Assembly (NCBI GenBank): GCA_905200435.1 | Contig: CAJKKJ010000002.1 | Location: 1 to 20,004, forward strand | Origin: an uncultured Bacillota bacterium | Lineage (GTDB): Bacteria > Bacillota_I > Bacilli_A > RF39 > UBA660 | Direction of reading: 5' to 3' | DNA length: 20,004 bases | Shown: positions 5,601 through 13,476 of the stretch, piece by piece | Layout of the letters: each line of letters begins with the position of its first letter | Numbering within the stretch: the stretch's first letter is position 1 | Made by a program: the position numbers and the translations under genes | Notes under the pieces: generated by a model | The model's database searches: none | The model's input: only the letters and a program-made list of their open reading frames with translations | What the model was told of the DNA's origin: nothing

Positions 5601-6916
5601 AAGAGAAAGGTGTATTACTTCCAATATTTTCACTTCCAAGTAAATATGGAATTGGAGATTTTGGATACGAAGCATATGAATTTATAGATATATTAAGTAA
5701 AAATAACATAAGATATTGGGAGATTTTGCCGATAAATGAGTGCAATACCCATCCATATTCACCTGTAAGCTATTACGCTCTTGAGGAGGATTACATTTCA
5801 CTTGATAAACTAACTGAACGAGGACTAATAAAAGAAGCTGAGACACGTCCAAATAAAGACAGAGCAATATATGATGACTTTAAGGAAAAATATTATAAAG
5901 AGGCTTTTGAAAATTTTAAACCCGACAACAAATTCAAAAAGTTTATTAAAATAGATGAAATAGATAAATATGCAGAGTTTGCACATATAAAAAAAGGTAA
6001 AAGTAAAGAATACTATTTATTTTTACAATATATTCTGTATACTCAATGGATGGAATTAAAACAATATGCAAACGAAAAGAATGTTCAAATTATTGGAGAC
6101 ATGCCAATGTATCCTGTTTTTGATTCTGTTGAAACACGATATTATCCTGAATATTTTGAAATGAAAGATGGCAAATTCACTTTTGAAGCTGGAACACCGC
6201 CGGATTATTTTAATCAAAATGGACAAAAGTGGAATAGCCCAGTATATAACATTGAAAACATCAAGAAAGATAAATATAAATATTTGATAAAGAGGTTCAA
6301 ATATCAATTAAATTTGTTTGATAAGCTAAGAATAGATTATTTTAGAGGATATGATTCTTTTTTCAAAATTCCAATTGGAAAAACTGGGAGAGAGGGCTCA
6401 TACTCTGATGGTGTAAGCTATGGATTTTTTGATGAACTTTTCAAAGATAAAACAGTAAATCCAGAAAAATTGATAGTTGAAGATTTAGGCGAAATTAGAG
6501 AAGAAACCATTGCACTACGTAAAAAATATGGATTTACAAGACAAAAAATATTGCAATTTTCAATCGATTTGGATAACTTATATGATAGAGACAATGAAGA
6601 GGAAAATGTTCTTGTTTTCCCAGGAAATCATGACTGCAACACAATCTATGGGTGGTATAAGACATTAAGCGATGATCATAAATGGAAATTGAAAGAATTC
6701 TTAAAGAAAAATGAATGCTATGAAATAAACGTAAACATTGGAATTATGCAATATCTATCAAGATGCAAAGCTAAAATGCCAATCATTATGGTTCAAGATA
6801 TATTAGGATTAGATGAAAATTCAAGAATAAATATTCCGGGCATAGAAAGTGATAAAAATTGGTCTTGGAAACTAATTGATTTTAAAGATTTAGAAGAAAG
6901 AATTAAGGATTATTAA
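5597..6916 (+). CDS. malQ: 4-alpha-glucanotransferase (amylomaltase, GH77)
   Basis: This cytoplasmic enzyme transfers alpha-1,4-glucan segments between maltodextrins in glycogen/maltose use. Its 439 residues open with the family start GVLLPIFSLPSKYGIGDFG, then WEILPINECNTHPYSPVSYYA. Catalytic residues follow the GH77 pattern: nucleophile Asp247 in RIDYFRG, acid/base Glu295 in VEDLGEI, and the stabilising Asp346 in GNHDCNT. It is shorter than the usual 490-500 residues, mostly in the loops. ATG 5597 has AAAGGAAA upstream (about 10 bases) and overlaps the leader stop; a frameshift probably removed about 20 N-terminal residues that are not part of the barrel, so activity should survive. It is transcribed from the promoter at 5470, alone; no transporter or phosphorylase is adjacent. 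Confidence 0.92.
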   Translation: MKEKGVLLPIFSLPSKYGIGDFGYEAYEFIDILSKNNIRYWEILPINECNTHPYSPVSYYALEEDYISLDKLTERGLIKEAETRPNKDRAIYDDFKEKYYKEAFENFKPDNKFKKFIKIDEIDKYAEFAHIKKGKSKEYYLFLQYILYTQWMELKQYANEKNVQIIGDMPMYPVFDSVETRYYPEYFEMKDGKFTFEAGTPPDYFNQNGQKWNSPVYNIENIKKDKYKYLIKRFKYQLNLFDKLRIDYFRGYDSFFKIPIGKTGREGSYSDGVSYGFFDELFKDKTVNPEKLIVEDLGEIREETIALRKKYGFTRQKILQFSIDLDNLYDRDNEEENVLVFPGNHDCNTIYGWYKTLSDDHKWKLKEFLKKNECYEINVNIGIMQYLSRCKAKMPIIMVQDILGLDENSRINIPGIESDKNWSWKLIDFKDLEERIKDY

Positions 6917-6941
6917 AATAATAAGATGATATTAGTATAAT
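6913..6941 (+). promoter_or_regulatory. Promoter of the deaminase-MazG pair
   Basis: TTAAAA (6913-6918), 17 bases, TATAAT (6936-6941), beginning over the malQ stop codon. The gene pair at 6977 and 7430 follows with no other promoter between them. Confidence 0.5.
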
Positions 6942-6976
6942 GTGCTAAATAGTATGCTTAGAGAGGAGACAATTAT

Positions 6977-7396
6977 ATGGATATATGGGAAGATATGTAT
7001 AATAAAGCCAAGAAAGAATATCATAGAGAAGATGTATCACCTTTTATAGTCGCACATCATGTTGTAGCTGCAGTTGAAAGTGAAGATGGTAAAATTTTTA
7101 CAGGCTTTTGTATTGAAAGTGCTAGTGGTGTTATGAATTTATGTGCGGAAAGAGTTGCAGCATTAAATATGTATATCAATACAGGAAAAACAAAAATCAA
7201 AAGGTTAATAGTTTTCAGGGATAATCCGCCACATAATGGTGGAATGCCATGTGGGGCTTGCAGGGAATTTTTAATGCAATTAGATAAAGCTAATAAGAAC
7301 ATGGAAATATTGACAGATTATGAAACAAGAACAACTATTAAATTATCAGAAATATTACCTAATTGGTGGGGAAATAAGCGATATGATAATAATTAA
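6977..7396 (+). CDS. Cytidine deaminase-like zinc enzyme
   Basis: The protein has 139 residues with the complete zinc site of the cytidine deaminase superfamily: Cys56 and catalytic Glu58 in CAER, and Cys92 and Cys95 in PCGACRE. The Cys-Ala-Glu form with a short chain is that of homotetrameric Cdd, or of the related blasticidin-S deaminase group. The usual Asn-Glu-Asn-Ala substrate loop reads IESASG, so the natural substrate could be a modified or non-standard nucleoside. ATG 6977 follows AGAGGAG (6960-6966). The next gene, 33 bases on, is a MazG-like pyrophosphohydrolase, so the pair suggests nucleotide salvage or clean-up. The tail (NWWGNKRYDNN) is not conserved in the family as I know it. 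Confidence 0.82.
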   Translation: MDIWEDMYNKAKKEYHREDVSPFIVAHHVVAAVESEDGKIFTGFCIESASGVMNLCAERVAALNMYINTGKTKIKRLIVFRDNPPHNGGMPCGACREFLMQLDKANKNMEILTDYETRTTIKLSEILPNWWGNKRYDNN

Positions 7397-7429
7397 TTTA
7401 TGATAATATAAAAATAAGGAGAAAATTAA

Positions 7430-7741
7430 ATGACTGATTTAAAGAAATTACAAAAAGAAATATATCAAAATAAAGTAAATAAGGGATTTAATATAACTGA
7501 TATAAATAAAGAATTTTGCTTAACATATGGAGAAGTTGCAGAGGCATATGAAGCTTGGAGAAAAAAGAAAGATGATTTGGGCGAAGAATTAGCCGATGTT
7601 GCAATCTATTTATTAGGATTATCAGAAATTTTAAATATTGATTTAGAAGATGAAATACTAAAAAAAGTTTATAAAAACTCAAAAAGAGAATATAAAGTTA
7701 TTGATGGTGTTAATACAAGAACAAAGGAATTTAATGAATAA
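7430..7741 (+). CDS. MazG-like nucleotide pyrophosphohydrolase
   Basis: This 103-residue single-domain protein is of the all-alpha NTP pyrophosphatase superfamily, which splits NTP or modified dNTP to NMP and pyrophosphate. The magnesium-binding motif ExxE...ExxD is present as GEVAEAYEAW and, 12-16 residues on, EELADVAIYLLGL. One domain, about 100 residues, is the usual size of the MazG-like (not full MazG) group. GGAG is 8 bases before ATG 7430. It is probably co-transcribed with the deaminase upstream, both removing unwanted nucleotides. The terminator-promoter module at 7810 ends the unit. Confidence 0.82.
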   Translation: MTDLKKLQKEIYQNKVNKGFNITDINKEFCLTYGEVAEAYEAWRKKKDDLGEELADVAIYLLGLSEILNIDLEDEILKKVYKNSKREYKVIDGVNTRTKEFNE

Positions 7742-7809
7742 ACAGAGAAAATTTGAATGATAGATTATAATAGGTGTGCACGGAATTAAGAAAAGTATAT
7801 TAATACTAA

Positions 7810-7852
7810 AAGCAGATAGTTAATTGATAATTATCTGTTTTTATGATATAAG
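7810..7852 (+). promoter_or_regulatory. Composite terminator-promoter module, copy 2
   Basis: AAGCAGATA (7810-7818) pairs with TATCTGTTT (7832-7840), followed by TTTA. TTGATA (7824-7829) lies in the loop, and TATAAG (7847-7852), preceded by TG, follows after exactly 17 bases. It is nearly identical to copy 1 at 1127. It would end the deaminase-MazG unit and start the ABC exporter operon. Confidence 0.65.
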
Positions 7853-7906
7853 ATAATAGAAAGTAAATTTCGATACAATTAAAAATAGAAAAAAGGGGAA
7901 AAGTCA

Positions 7907-8797
7907 ATGAGTTTAGTATTAAAAGATGTATCCAAATCATTTGCTGGTAAAAAGGCAGTAGACAATATTTCCTTTAGTTTAACAAAACCAGGTGTATATG
8001 GTTTGCTTGGAACTAATGGAGCAGGGAAGACTACGACAATCAGAATGCTACTTGGAATTATAAAAAAGGATAGCGGAGAAATTACTTGGAAAGGAAAACC
8101 TGTAGATAGAAAATCTGTCAGATTTGGATATCTACCAGAAGAAAGAGGTGTATATCCAAAAACAAAAATATTTGACCAACTAATGTATTTTGCAGAATTA
8201 AAAGGACTGCAAAAAGATGAAGCGACCAGTTCAATAAACAAATGGGCTAAAGAGCTAAAGGTGGGAGAATATTTGCAGATGCCAGCCGAAAAATTATCAA
8301 AAGGAAATCAACAAAAAATACAATTTATGACTGCAATTATACATGATCCAGAATTAGTGGTATTAGATGAGCCATTTAGTGGACTAGATCCAGTTAATAC
8401 AGAAATACTAAAAAATATTATTATTAATTTAATAAAGAATGGAAAATACATAATAATGTCAGCACACCAAATGGCAACGATTGAAGAATTTTGTAGTGAT
8501 ATTTTAATATTGAATAAAGGTAAAACTGTATTGCAAGGAAATCTGAAAGAAATAAAAGAAAAATATCCTGCAAATAGAGTAGAAATAGATGTAAAACAAG
8601 ATATTAAAAAATACATTGAAGAGCTTAATTTAGAAATAGAAACCGAAACAAACAATAACTATATTATAAAAATATCAGATGAAGAAAAAGCACATAAATT
8701 ATTAAATAAACTTGTTGCAGATGGAATTAATATTGACAAATTTGAAATTAAGAAACCTACACTAAACGATATTTTTATAGAAAAGGTAGGTGAATAA
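7907..8797 (+). CDS. ABC transporter ATPase, NatA/YhaQ type
   Basis: This 296-residue ATPase has Walker A GTNGAGKTTT (residues 35-44), a Q-loop region with FGYLPEERGVYPKTK, signature LSKGNQQK, Walker B ELVVLDEPFSGLD and an H-loop in MSAHQM. The C-terminal 80 residues form the extension typical of the NatA/YhaQ and Ccm-like exporters (DUF4162-like). It powers the permease encoded three bases downstream (8800). AAAGGGGAAAAG precedes ATG 7907. Family members export sodium ions, antibiotics or peptides; the substrate cannot be told from sequence. Transcription starts from the composite module at 7810. Confidence 0.9.
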   Translation: MSLVLKDVSKSFAGKKAVDNISFSLTKPGVYGLLGTNGAGKTTTIRMLLGIIKKDSGEITWKGKPVDRKSVRFGYLPEERGVYPKTKIFDQLMYFAELKGLQKDEATSSINKWAKELKVGEYLQMPAEKLSKGNQQKIQFMTAIIHDPELVVLDEPFSGLDPVNTEILKNIIINLIKNGKYIIMSAHQMATIEEFCSDILILNKGKTVLQGNLKEIKEKYPANRVEIDVKQDIKKYIEELNLEIETETNNNYIIKISDEEKAHKLLNKLVADGINIDKFEIKKPTLNDIFIEKVGE

Positions 8798-8799
8798 TA

Positions 8800-10032
8800 A
8801 TGAGAGATATTTTTACAGTAGTGAAATTTACAATGAAAGATATGGTTAAAAGAAAATCGTTCATAATATCAACATTAATCATTTTGACTTTTATAGTAGT
8901 TGGTTTTAATGTACCAAATTTAATTAAAAGTTTTAATGGAGATAATTTTGGAGATAAATTATTAATAATAGACAGTAAAAATGTATTTGAAGGAACATTA
9001 GAAAACTTAAAACAGATGGATTTAGGCTATGAGTTTGAAATAACAAATGAAGATTTGAAATTTGAAGATGTAAAGAAAAAAATAGAAAATGAAGAAATAA
9101 AAGAAGCGATAATTATAAATCAAGAAAATGAAAAAATAAAAGTATTATATATTGTAGAAAACAAAACAACGATGAGCGAAGTGCCAGAAGGATGTATGAA
9201 TGCTCTAACATCATTATACTCTAATTTAAGAATATCTAAATTAGGATTGACAGAACAACAATTACAATCGATTACTCCAAACTTTGAGTTTGACATAGAA
9301 CAAACAGAGGAAAAGAGTGCGAGTGGAAATATTTTGGTAATGATGCTAATGTCGATAGTATTATTCTATGCGATATACTTTTGTGCATATCAAGTATCAA
9401 GCTCGATAACAACGGAGAAAACTTCAAAAATAATTGAAACACTTGTAACATCTACAAGCCCTAAAACAATAGTGCTTGGAAAGACAATTGGAATTGGTCT
9501 AGTTGGCTTAGCACAGATGATATTAATAGTTGCAACAGCTTTAATAAGTGCAAAAACATTTTTAGAACCAGGAGTGTTAGATTCTGTTTTGGATATGTCT
9601 AATGTTACACCATATTTAGGAATAATGACTGCAATTTATTTTATATTAGGCTATTTGGCTTATGCTTTATTATATGCACTAACTGGCTCTACAGTAAGCA
9701 AGCCAGAAGATATACAATCTGCTAATTCTCCTGTTGCAATACTAGCAGTAATCGGATTTTATTTATCATATTTCACTATGATGAATCCAACAAGCAAGCT
9801 TAATTTATTTGCATCATTATTTCCAATATCATCACCATTTTGTATGCCATTTAGAATTATGATGGGACTTGCAGATTCTACAGATGTAATAATTTCAATC
9901 GCAATTTTAGTTGTTACAATAATTGTTATTGCTAATGTTGCCATAAAGATATATTCAAATGCAATACTGAACTATGGTACAAAGATGAACATTAAAGATA
10001 TTATAAAAATGTATAAAGAAAAACAAAGTTAG
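8800..10032 (+). CDS. ABC-2 permease, NatB/YhaP type
   Basis: The protein has 410 residues: one N-terminal membrane helix (about residues 20-38), an extracytoplasmic domain of about 150 residues, then a cluster of five or so helices beginning near SASGNILVMMLMSIVLFYAIY, with the conserved cytoplasmic loop ITTEKTSKIIETLVTSTSPK that marks NatB-type exporters. The ATPase gene ends two bases before the ATG, so the two are translationally coupled. A strong terminator follows at 10054, making a two-gene operon. Confidence 0.88.
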   Translation: MRDIFTVVKFTMKDMVKRKSFIISTLIILTFIVVGFNVPNLIKSFNGDNFGDKLLIIDSKNVFEGTLENLKQMDLGYEFEITNEDLKFEDVKKKIENEEIKEAIIINQENEKIKVLYIVENKTTMSEVPEGCMNALTSLYSNLRISKLGLTEQQLQSITPNFEFDIEQTEEKSASGNILVMMLMSIVLFYAIYFCAYQVSSSITTEKTSKIIETLVTSTSPKTIVLGKTIGIGLVGLAQMILIVATALISAKTFLEPGVLDSVLDMSNVTPYLGIMTAIYFILGYLAYALLYALTGSTVSKPEDIQSANSPVAILAVIGFYLSYFTMMNPTSKLNLFASLFPISSPFCMPFRIMMGLADSTDVIISIAILVVTIIVIANVAIKIYSNAILNYGTKMNIKDIIKMYKEKQS

Positions 10033-10053
10033 TAAAATAGTATTTACTATTTA

Positions 10054-10084
10054 GAACTACTTGAAATATAGTAGTTCTTTTTGT
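10054..10084 (+). terminator. Intrinsic terminator of the ABC exporter operon
   Basis: GAACTACT (10054-10061) and AGTAGTTC (10070-10077) form a perfect 8-bp stem followed by five Ts. Just upstream AAATAGTA-TT-TACTATTT (10035-10052) is a second perfect palindrome. Confidence 0.85.
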
Positions 10085-10212
10085 ATAATTGGAACAATAA
10101 ATAGTTAATTTGTGATAGTGTAAAGAGTAGCCTATGAAAAATATGCAACAATTTTTAGGTAAAAAATATAAAATCAGTTTATACTACCGAAAGTGTGAAG
10201 GAAAAACAAAAA

Positions 10213-10851
10213 ATGAAAGAGAAAGTAAAAGAGTTTATTGTAAAAAATTTAAAATGGATTATATTGTTTATTTGCTTAATAGGATTTTTAGCAATAGCAG
10301 AAGATGTATTTAATAAAGAAATAATGAACGGAGACATAGTAGGATATAAATTAATATCAACATTTTTAATATCAGACTTTGCAACGCCAATAGCAAAATT
10401 TATTACCAATTTTGGAGGGGCAATATTCTTAGCTGTATTGACTATTATTTTGTTCATACTAATAAAAAATAAAAAAATTGGTGTATCAATATTTTCTAAT
10501 TTAGTAATAATTACAGCGCTAAATCAATTATTAAAAAACATATTACAAAGACCAAGACCAACAGAATATAGAATAATTGAAGAAACAGGATATAGTTTTC
10601 CTTCAGGGCATTCTATGATAAGTATGGCTTTCTATGGATATATAATATACTTAATTTATAAATATGTAACAAACAAATACATAAAATGGATTTCTATAGT
10701 ATTATTAAGCATTTTAATATGTTCTATTGGAATAAGCAGAATTTATTTAGGTGTACATTATACAAGTGATGTACTAGGAGGATTTTCAATATCTATATCG
10801 TACTTGGTGATATATATAAGTGCTGTAAATAAGTTTTTAATAGAAAAATAA
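10213..10851 (+). CDS. PAP2-family membrane phosphatase
   Basis: This 212-residue protein has about six membrane helices and the three phosphatase motifs: KNILQRPRP, then FPSGHSM, then SRIYLGVHYTSDVLGG. The catalytic His lies in the last motif, and the helper His is in PSGH. Members dephosphorylate undecaprenyl pyrophosphate (BcrC-type), phosphatidic acid or phosphatidylglycerol phosphate in the membrane; the choice here is open. A BcrC-like role would fit a window with several envelope-defence genes. ATG 10213 with AAGGA (10198-10202) is preferred over GTG 10195, which lacks a ribosome binding site. Confidence 0.88.
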   Translation: MKEKVKEFIVKNLKWIILFICLIGFLAIAEDVFNKEIMNGDIVGYKLISTFLISDFATPIAKFITNFGGAIFLAVLTIILFILIKNKKIGVSIFSNLVIITALNQLLKNILQRPRPTEYRIIEETGYSFPSGHSMISMAFYGYIIYLIYKYVTNKYIKWISIVLLSILICSIGISRIYLGVHYTSDVLGGFSISISYLVIYISAVNKFLIEK

Positions 10852-10852
10852 A

Positions 10853-10999
10853 ACAGCTGATAATGAAAAAGAACATGCAAAAATGTGGTTTAAATTATTA
10901 AATTGTTGACATATTGTTGTTGGAACAAAAGCTCCAGAAGTTTGCCATGTATGTAGTCATCCAAAAGCATATTTCAAAATTAAAGCTGAAAATTATTAA
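10853..10999 (+). pseudogene. Rubrerythrin remnant
   Basis: One frame reads TADNEKEHAKMWFKLLNC, a TGA at 10907-10909, then HIVVGTKAPEVCHVCSHPKA and ends FKIKAENY-TAA. The first part is the second E-x-x-H helix of the rubrerythrin diiron domain. The second is the end of the rubredoxin-like domain with its CxxC (normally CPxC; here CHVC). The N-terminal two thirds and the first CxxC of the rubredoxin domain are missing, by an internal deletion around the TGA. Rubrerythrin reduces peroxide in anaerobes and often neighbours superoxide reductase, which indeed is the next gene (11052). The remnant starts two bases after the PAP2 stop. Confidence 0.85.
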
Positions 11000-11051
11000 A
11001 ATATAGGAAAACTATTCTTATGAAAAATATAAATTAATATGGAGGGAATTT

Positions 11052-11432
11052 ATGAAAAAAGAATTAGTAATAAAAAGATGTTCTAAATGTCAATCTTTAG
11101 TTGAAGTCCTAAAAGATTGTACTAGTGATAATTGTAGTATTAAATGTTGCGGTGAAGAAATGATAGAATTAGCTCCAAATAGTGTAGATGCATCTTTTGA
11201 AAAACATGTACCAAACTATGAAGCAATAGATAATCATATAATTGTAAAGGTTAATCATGTTATGGAGGAAGACCATTTTATAGAATGGATTGCAATGTTA
11301 GCAAATAATAAAATTATAAAGAAATTTTTATTGCCAGGTGAAGAAGCCTGTGTAATATTTCCATATGTTAAAGGAAGTAAAATTTATTCTTTTTGTAATA
11401 AACATGGACTTTGGTCAAAAGAAGTTGAATAA
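11052..11432 (+). CDS. dfx: Desulfoferrodoxin (superoxide reductase), divergent copy
   Basis: This cytoplasmic enzyme reduces superoxide to peroxide without making oxygen. Of its 126 residues, the N-terminal desulforedoxin-like domain has Cys10, Cys13, Cys32 and Cys33 for center I, with a three-residue longer loop than normal and two extra cysteines (C23, C28). The catalytic center II ligands are all present: His52 (with Glu50 in EKHVP), His69, His75, Cys115 and His118 (in CNKHGLW). GGAGGGAA precedes ATG 11052. It is a paralogue of the gene at 14932, which keeps the standard spacing. A rubrerythrin remnant upstream suggests a former superoxide-to-peroxide-to-water pair. Confidence 0.88.
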   Translation: MKKELVIKRCSKCQSLVEVLKDCTSDNCSIKCCGEEMIELAPNSVDASFEKHVPNYEAIDNHIIVKVNHVMEEDHFIEWIAMLANNKIIKKFLLPGEEACVIFPYVKGSKIYSFCNKHGLWSKEVE

Positions 11433-11466
11433 ATATAGATAAATTAAGCTTTTTGTGTGAGATTTG

Positions 11467-11481
11467 TTACATAGAATGTAA
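11467..11481. promoter_or_regulatory. Inverted repeat, candidate operator of the ABC cassette
   Basis: TTACAT-AGA-ATGTAA is a perfect 6-bp dyad 50 bases before the first permease start codon, in the only gap where a promoter for the three-gene cassette can lie. The TACA/TGTA halves resemble sites of BlaI/CopY-type repressors, but the spacing differs; the regulator is unknown. Confidence 0.45.
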
Positions 11482-11533
11482 AGTAGTAAAAAGAATTGAA
11501 TCTATTAAATATGTATAAAGGAGAGTGATAAAA

Positions 11534-12811
11534 ATGTTAAAAAATGCTATAGCATATATCTTGAGAAAGAGGAGTAGAACAGTTATTATATTTATTATTT
11601 TAACAATAGTTCTTTCATGCTTATACTCATGTTTAAACATAATGAAATCAACAATCAACCTAGAAAATAATTTATATAAGTTATCAAATACATCTTTATC
11701 AATAACACAAAATAACAAAGAGAACTTTAAAACAAATCAATTTAAAGAAATAGAAAATATAAAAGAGATAAAAGAAACAATTCCCCAATATGATGGACTA
11801 GCAAAATCTACAAATATTAAAGCAGTAGAAGGAATGCAAATGATCGAAAGAGACGATATGCCAGAAGAATTTAGAAATATATTTTCAATAGAAGCCACAA
11901 ATAATACTGGAAAGGACAATTTATTTAATAGTGGAGTTTTTACTCTTATAAAAGGTAGACATATTGAAAAAGATGACAGAGAAAAAATTATTATACATGA
12001 AGAACTGGCACAAAAAAATAATTTAGAATTAAATGATAAAATTCGTCTTGAACTATTTGATTTAAACAATAATGAAATAAAAACAGAATATGAATATGAG
12101 ATTATTGGAATTTTTTCTGGAAAAAAACAAGAAAAATTCACAGGAATGACATCAGATTTTAGCGAAAATATGTTATTTATTGATTATGCATCAAGCCAAG
12201 TAGCATTAAACAAAGCAGAAAATAATAAAGTTGTAAATAAACTTGAAATATTTTCAGATAGTCCAAAAGATACAAATATAGTATTAAATAAAATTAAAGA
12301 AATAAAAATTGATTGGTCAAAATTCAATATTGAAAAAGATGATGATGTATATGAAGAAACTTTAGAATCTGTAGAAGGTATAAAACATATAATAAAGGTT
12401 ATGACATATTTAATTATGACAGGAGGAATAATAGTTTTATCATTAATATTAATTTTATGGCTAAGGGAAAGAATTTATGAAATAGGAATATTATTATCAA
12501 TAGGAATAAGTAAAGCAAAAATTATAGCTCAATTTATACTTGAGTTAATATTTATATCACTACCATCTATATTAGCATCTTTATTTTTAGGAAATGTGAT
12601 ATTAAATCAAATAATAGGTGGATTTATCAATTCTGATAATTCGACAATAAATATTAATAATTTACTAAAAAATGATAATTTAATATCAAATATTACGATA
12701 TTTTTACAAAGTTATGGAATATTAATAGGAATTATTGTTTTATCAGTTATTATTGCAAGTGCAATGATATTAGTAAAAAAACCAAAAGAAATATTATCAA
12801 AGATAAGTTAG
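11534..12811 (+). CDS. MacB/FtsX-type ABC permease A
   Basis: This 425-residue protein has the MacB topology: helix 1 at about residues 15-38, an extracytoplasmic domain of about 240 residues (including LIKGRHIEKDDREKIIIHEE), then three helices, the first beginning near IIKVMTYLIMTGGIIVLSL and followed by the cytoplasmic loop RERIYEIGILLSIGISKAKI typical of FtsX-like permeases. AAGGAGAG (11518-11525) serves ATG 11534; the in-frame GTG at 11525 overlaps that site and is rejected. The ATPase gene starts nine bases after its stop. With the related permease B (13477) it probably forms an asymmetric pair on one ATPase dimer. Confidence 0.85.
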   Translation: MLKNAIAYILRKRSRTVIIFIILTIVLSCLYSCLNIMKSTINLENNLYKLSNTSLSITQNNKENFKTNQFKEIENIKEIKETIPQYDGLAKSTNIKAVEGMQMIERDDMPEEFRNIFSIEATNNTGKDNLFNSGVFTLIKGRHIEKDDREKIIIHEELAQKNNLELNDKIRLELFDLNNNEIKTEYEYEIIGIFSGKKQEKFTGMTSDFSENMLFIDYASSQVALNKAENNKVVNKLEIFSDSPKDTNIVLNKIKEIKIDWSKFNIEKDDDVYEETLESVEGIKHIIKVMTYLIMTGGIIVLSLILILWLRERIYEIGILLSIGISKAKIIAQFILELIFISLPSILASLFLGNVILNQIIGGFINSDNSTININNLLKNDNLISNITIFLQSYGILIGIIVLSVIIASAMILVKKPKEILSKIS

Positions 12812-12820
12812 GAGATTGCA

Positions 12821-13465
12821 ATGGATATATTAGAAATAAAAAATGTAACATATAATTATTCAAATTCAAGAGAGAAGATTTTGTTATCAGTAAATCAAAA
12901 GTTTGAACTTGGACAATTTTATGCAATAATAGGAAAATCAGGAGCAGGGAAGTCAACATTACTTTCATTATTAGCAGGACTAGACAAACCACAAGAAGGT
13001 CAAATTCTATTCAAAAATGAGGATATAGAGAACAAAGGGTATAGTAATCATAGAAAAAACAATATAACATTAGTTTTTCAAAATTATAATTTAATTGATT
13101 ATTTAACACCAATAGAAAATGTTAGATTAGTAAATAAAAAGGCATCAGAAGATATTTTGTTAAAATTGGGACTTGATAAAAGTCAGATAAATAGAAATGT
13201 AATGAAACTATCTGGTGGTCAACAGCAAAGAGTAGCCATAGCGAGAGCATTAGCATCAGAAGCACCAATAATTCTAGCTGACGAACCTACAGGAAATCTT
13301 GATAGTGACACTGCAGGAGAAATAATAGAAATATTAAAAAGATTAGCTAAAGAGAGAAATAAATGTGTAATAGTTGTAACACATAGTAAGGAAGTTGCAA
13401 ATTCTGCTGATATTATTTTAGAATTAAGTGACAAAAAATTAAGAAAGATAAGTAAAATTAATTAG
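12821..13465 (+). CDS. MacB/LolD-type ABC ATPase
   Basis: The 214 residues cover a single nucleotide-binding domain: Walker A GKSGAGKST (residues 38-46), Q-loop VFQNYNLIDYLTP, signature LSGGQQQR, Walker B IILADEPTGNLDS and H-loop VVTHS. It belongs to the LolD/MacB/SalX group, which drives mechanotransmission rather than classical transport. In Gram-positive bacteria such systems often resist or sense antimicrobial peptides. The ribosome binding site GGAG overlaps the stop of permease A, and permease B begins 11 bases after its own stop. No two-component system is next to it, unlike BceAB loci. Confidence 0.93.
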   Translation: MDILEIKNVTYNYSNSREKILLSVNQKFELGQFYAIIGKSGAGKSTLLSLLAGLDKPQEGQILFKNEDIENKGYSNHRKNNITLVFQNYNLIDYLTPIENVRLVNKKASEDILLKLGLDKSQINRNVMKLSGGQQQRVAIARALASEAPIILADEPTGNLDSDTAGEIIEILKRLAKERNKCVIVVTHSKEVANSADIILELSDKKLRKISKIN

Positions 13466-13476
13466 GAGGTATATTG

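Noticed and set aside
7879-8241. Long open frames on the minus strand inside several + strand genes.
   Set aside because: They are antisense shadows of well-supported genes, with no ribosome binding sites or recognisable domains.
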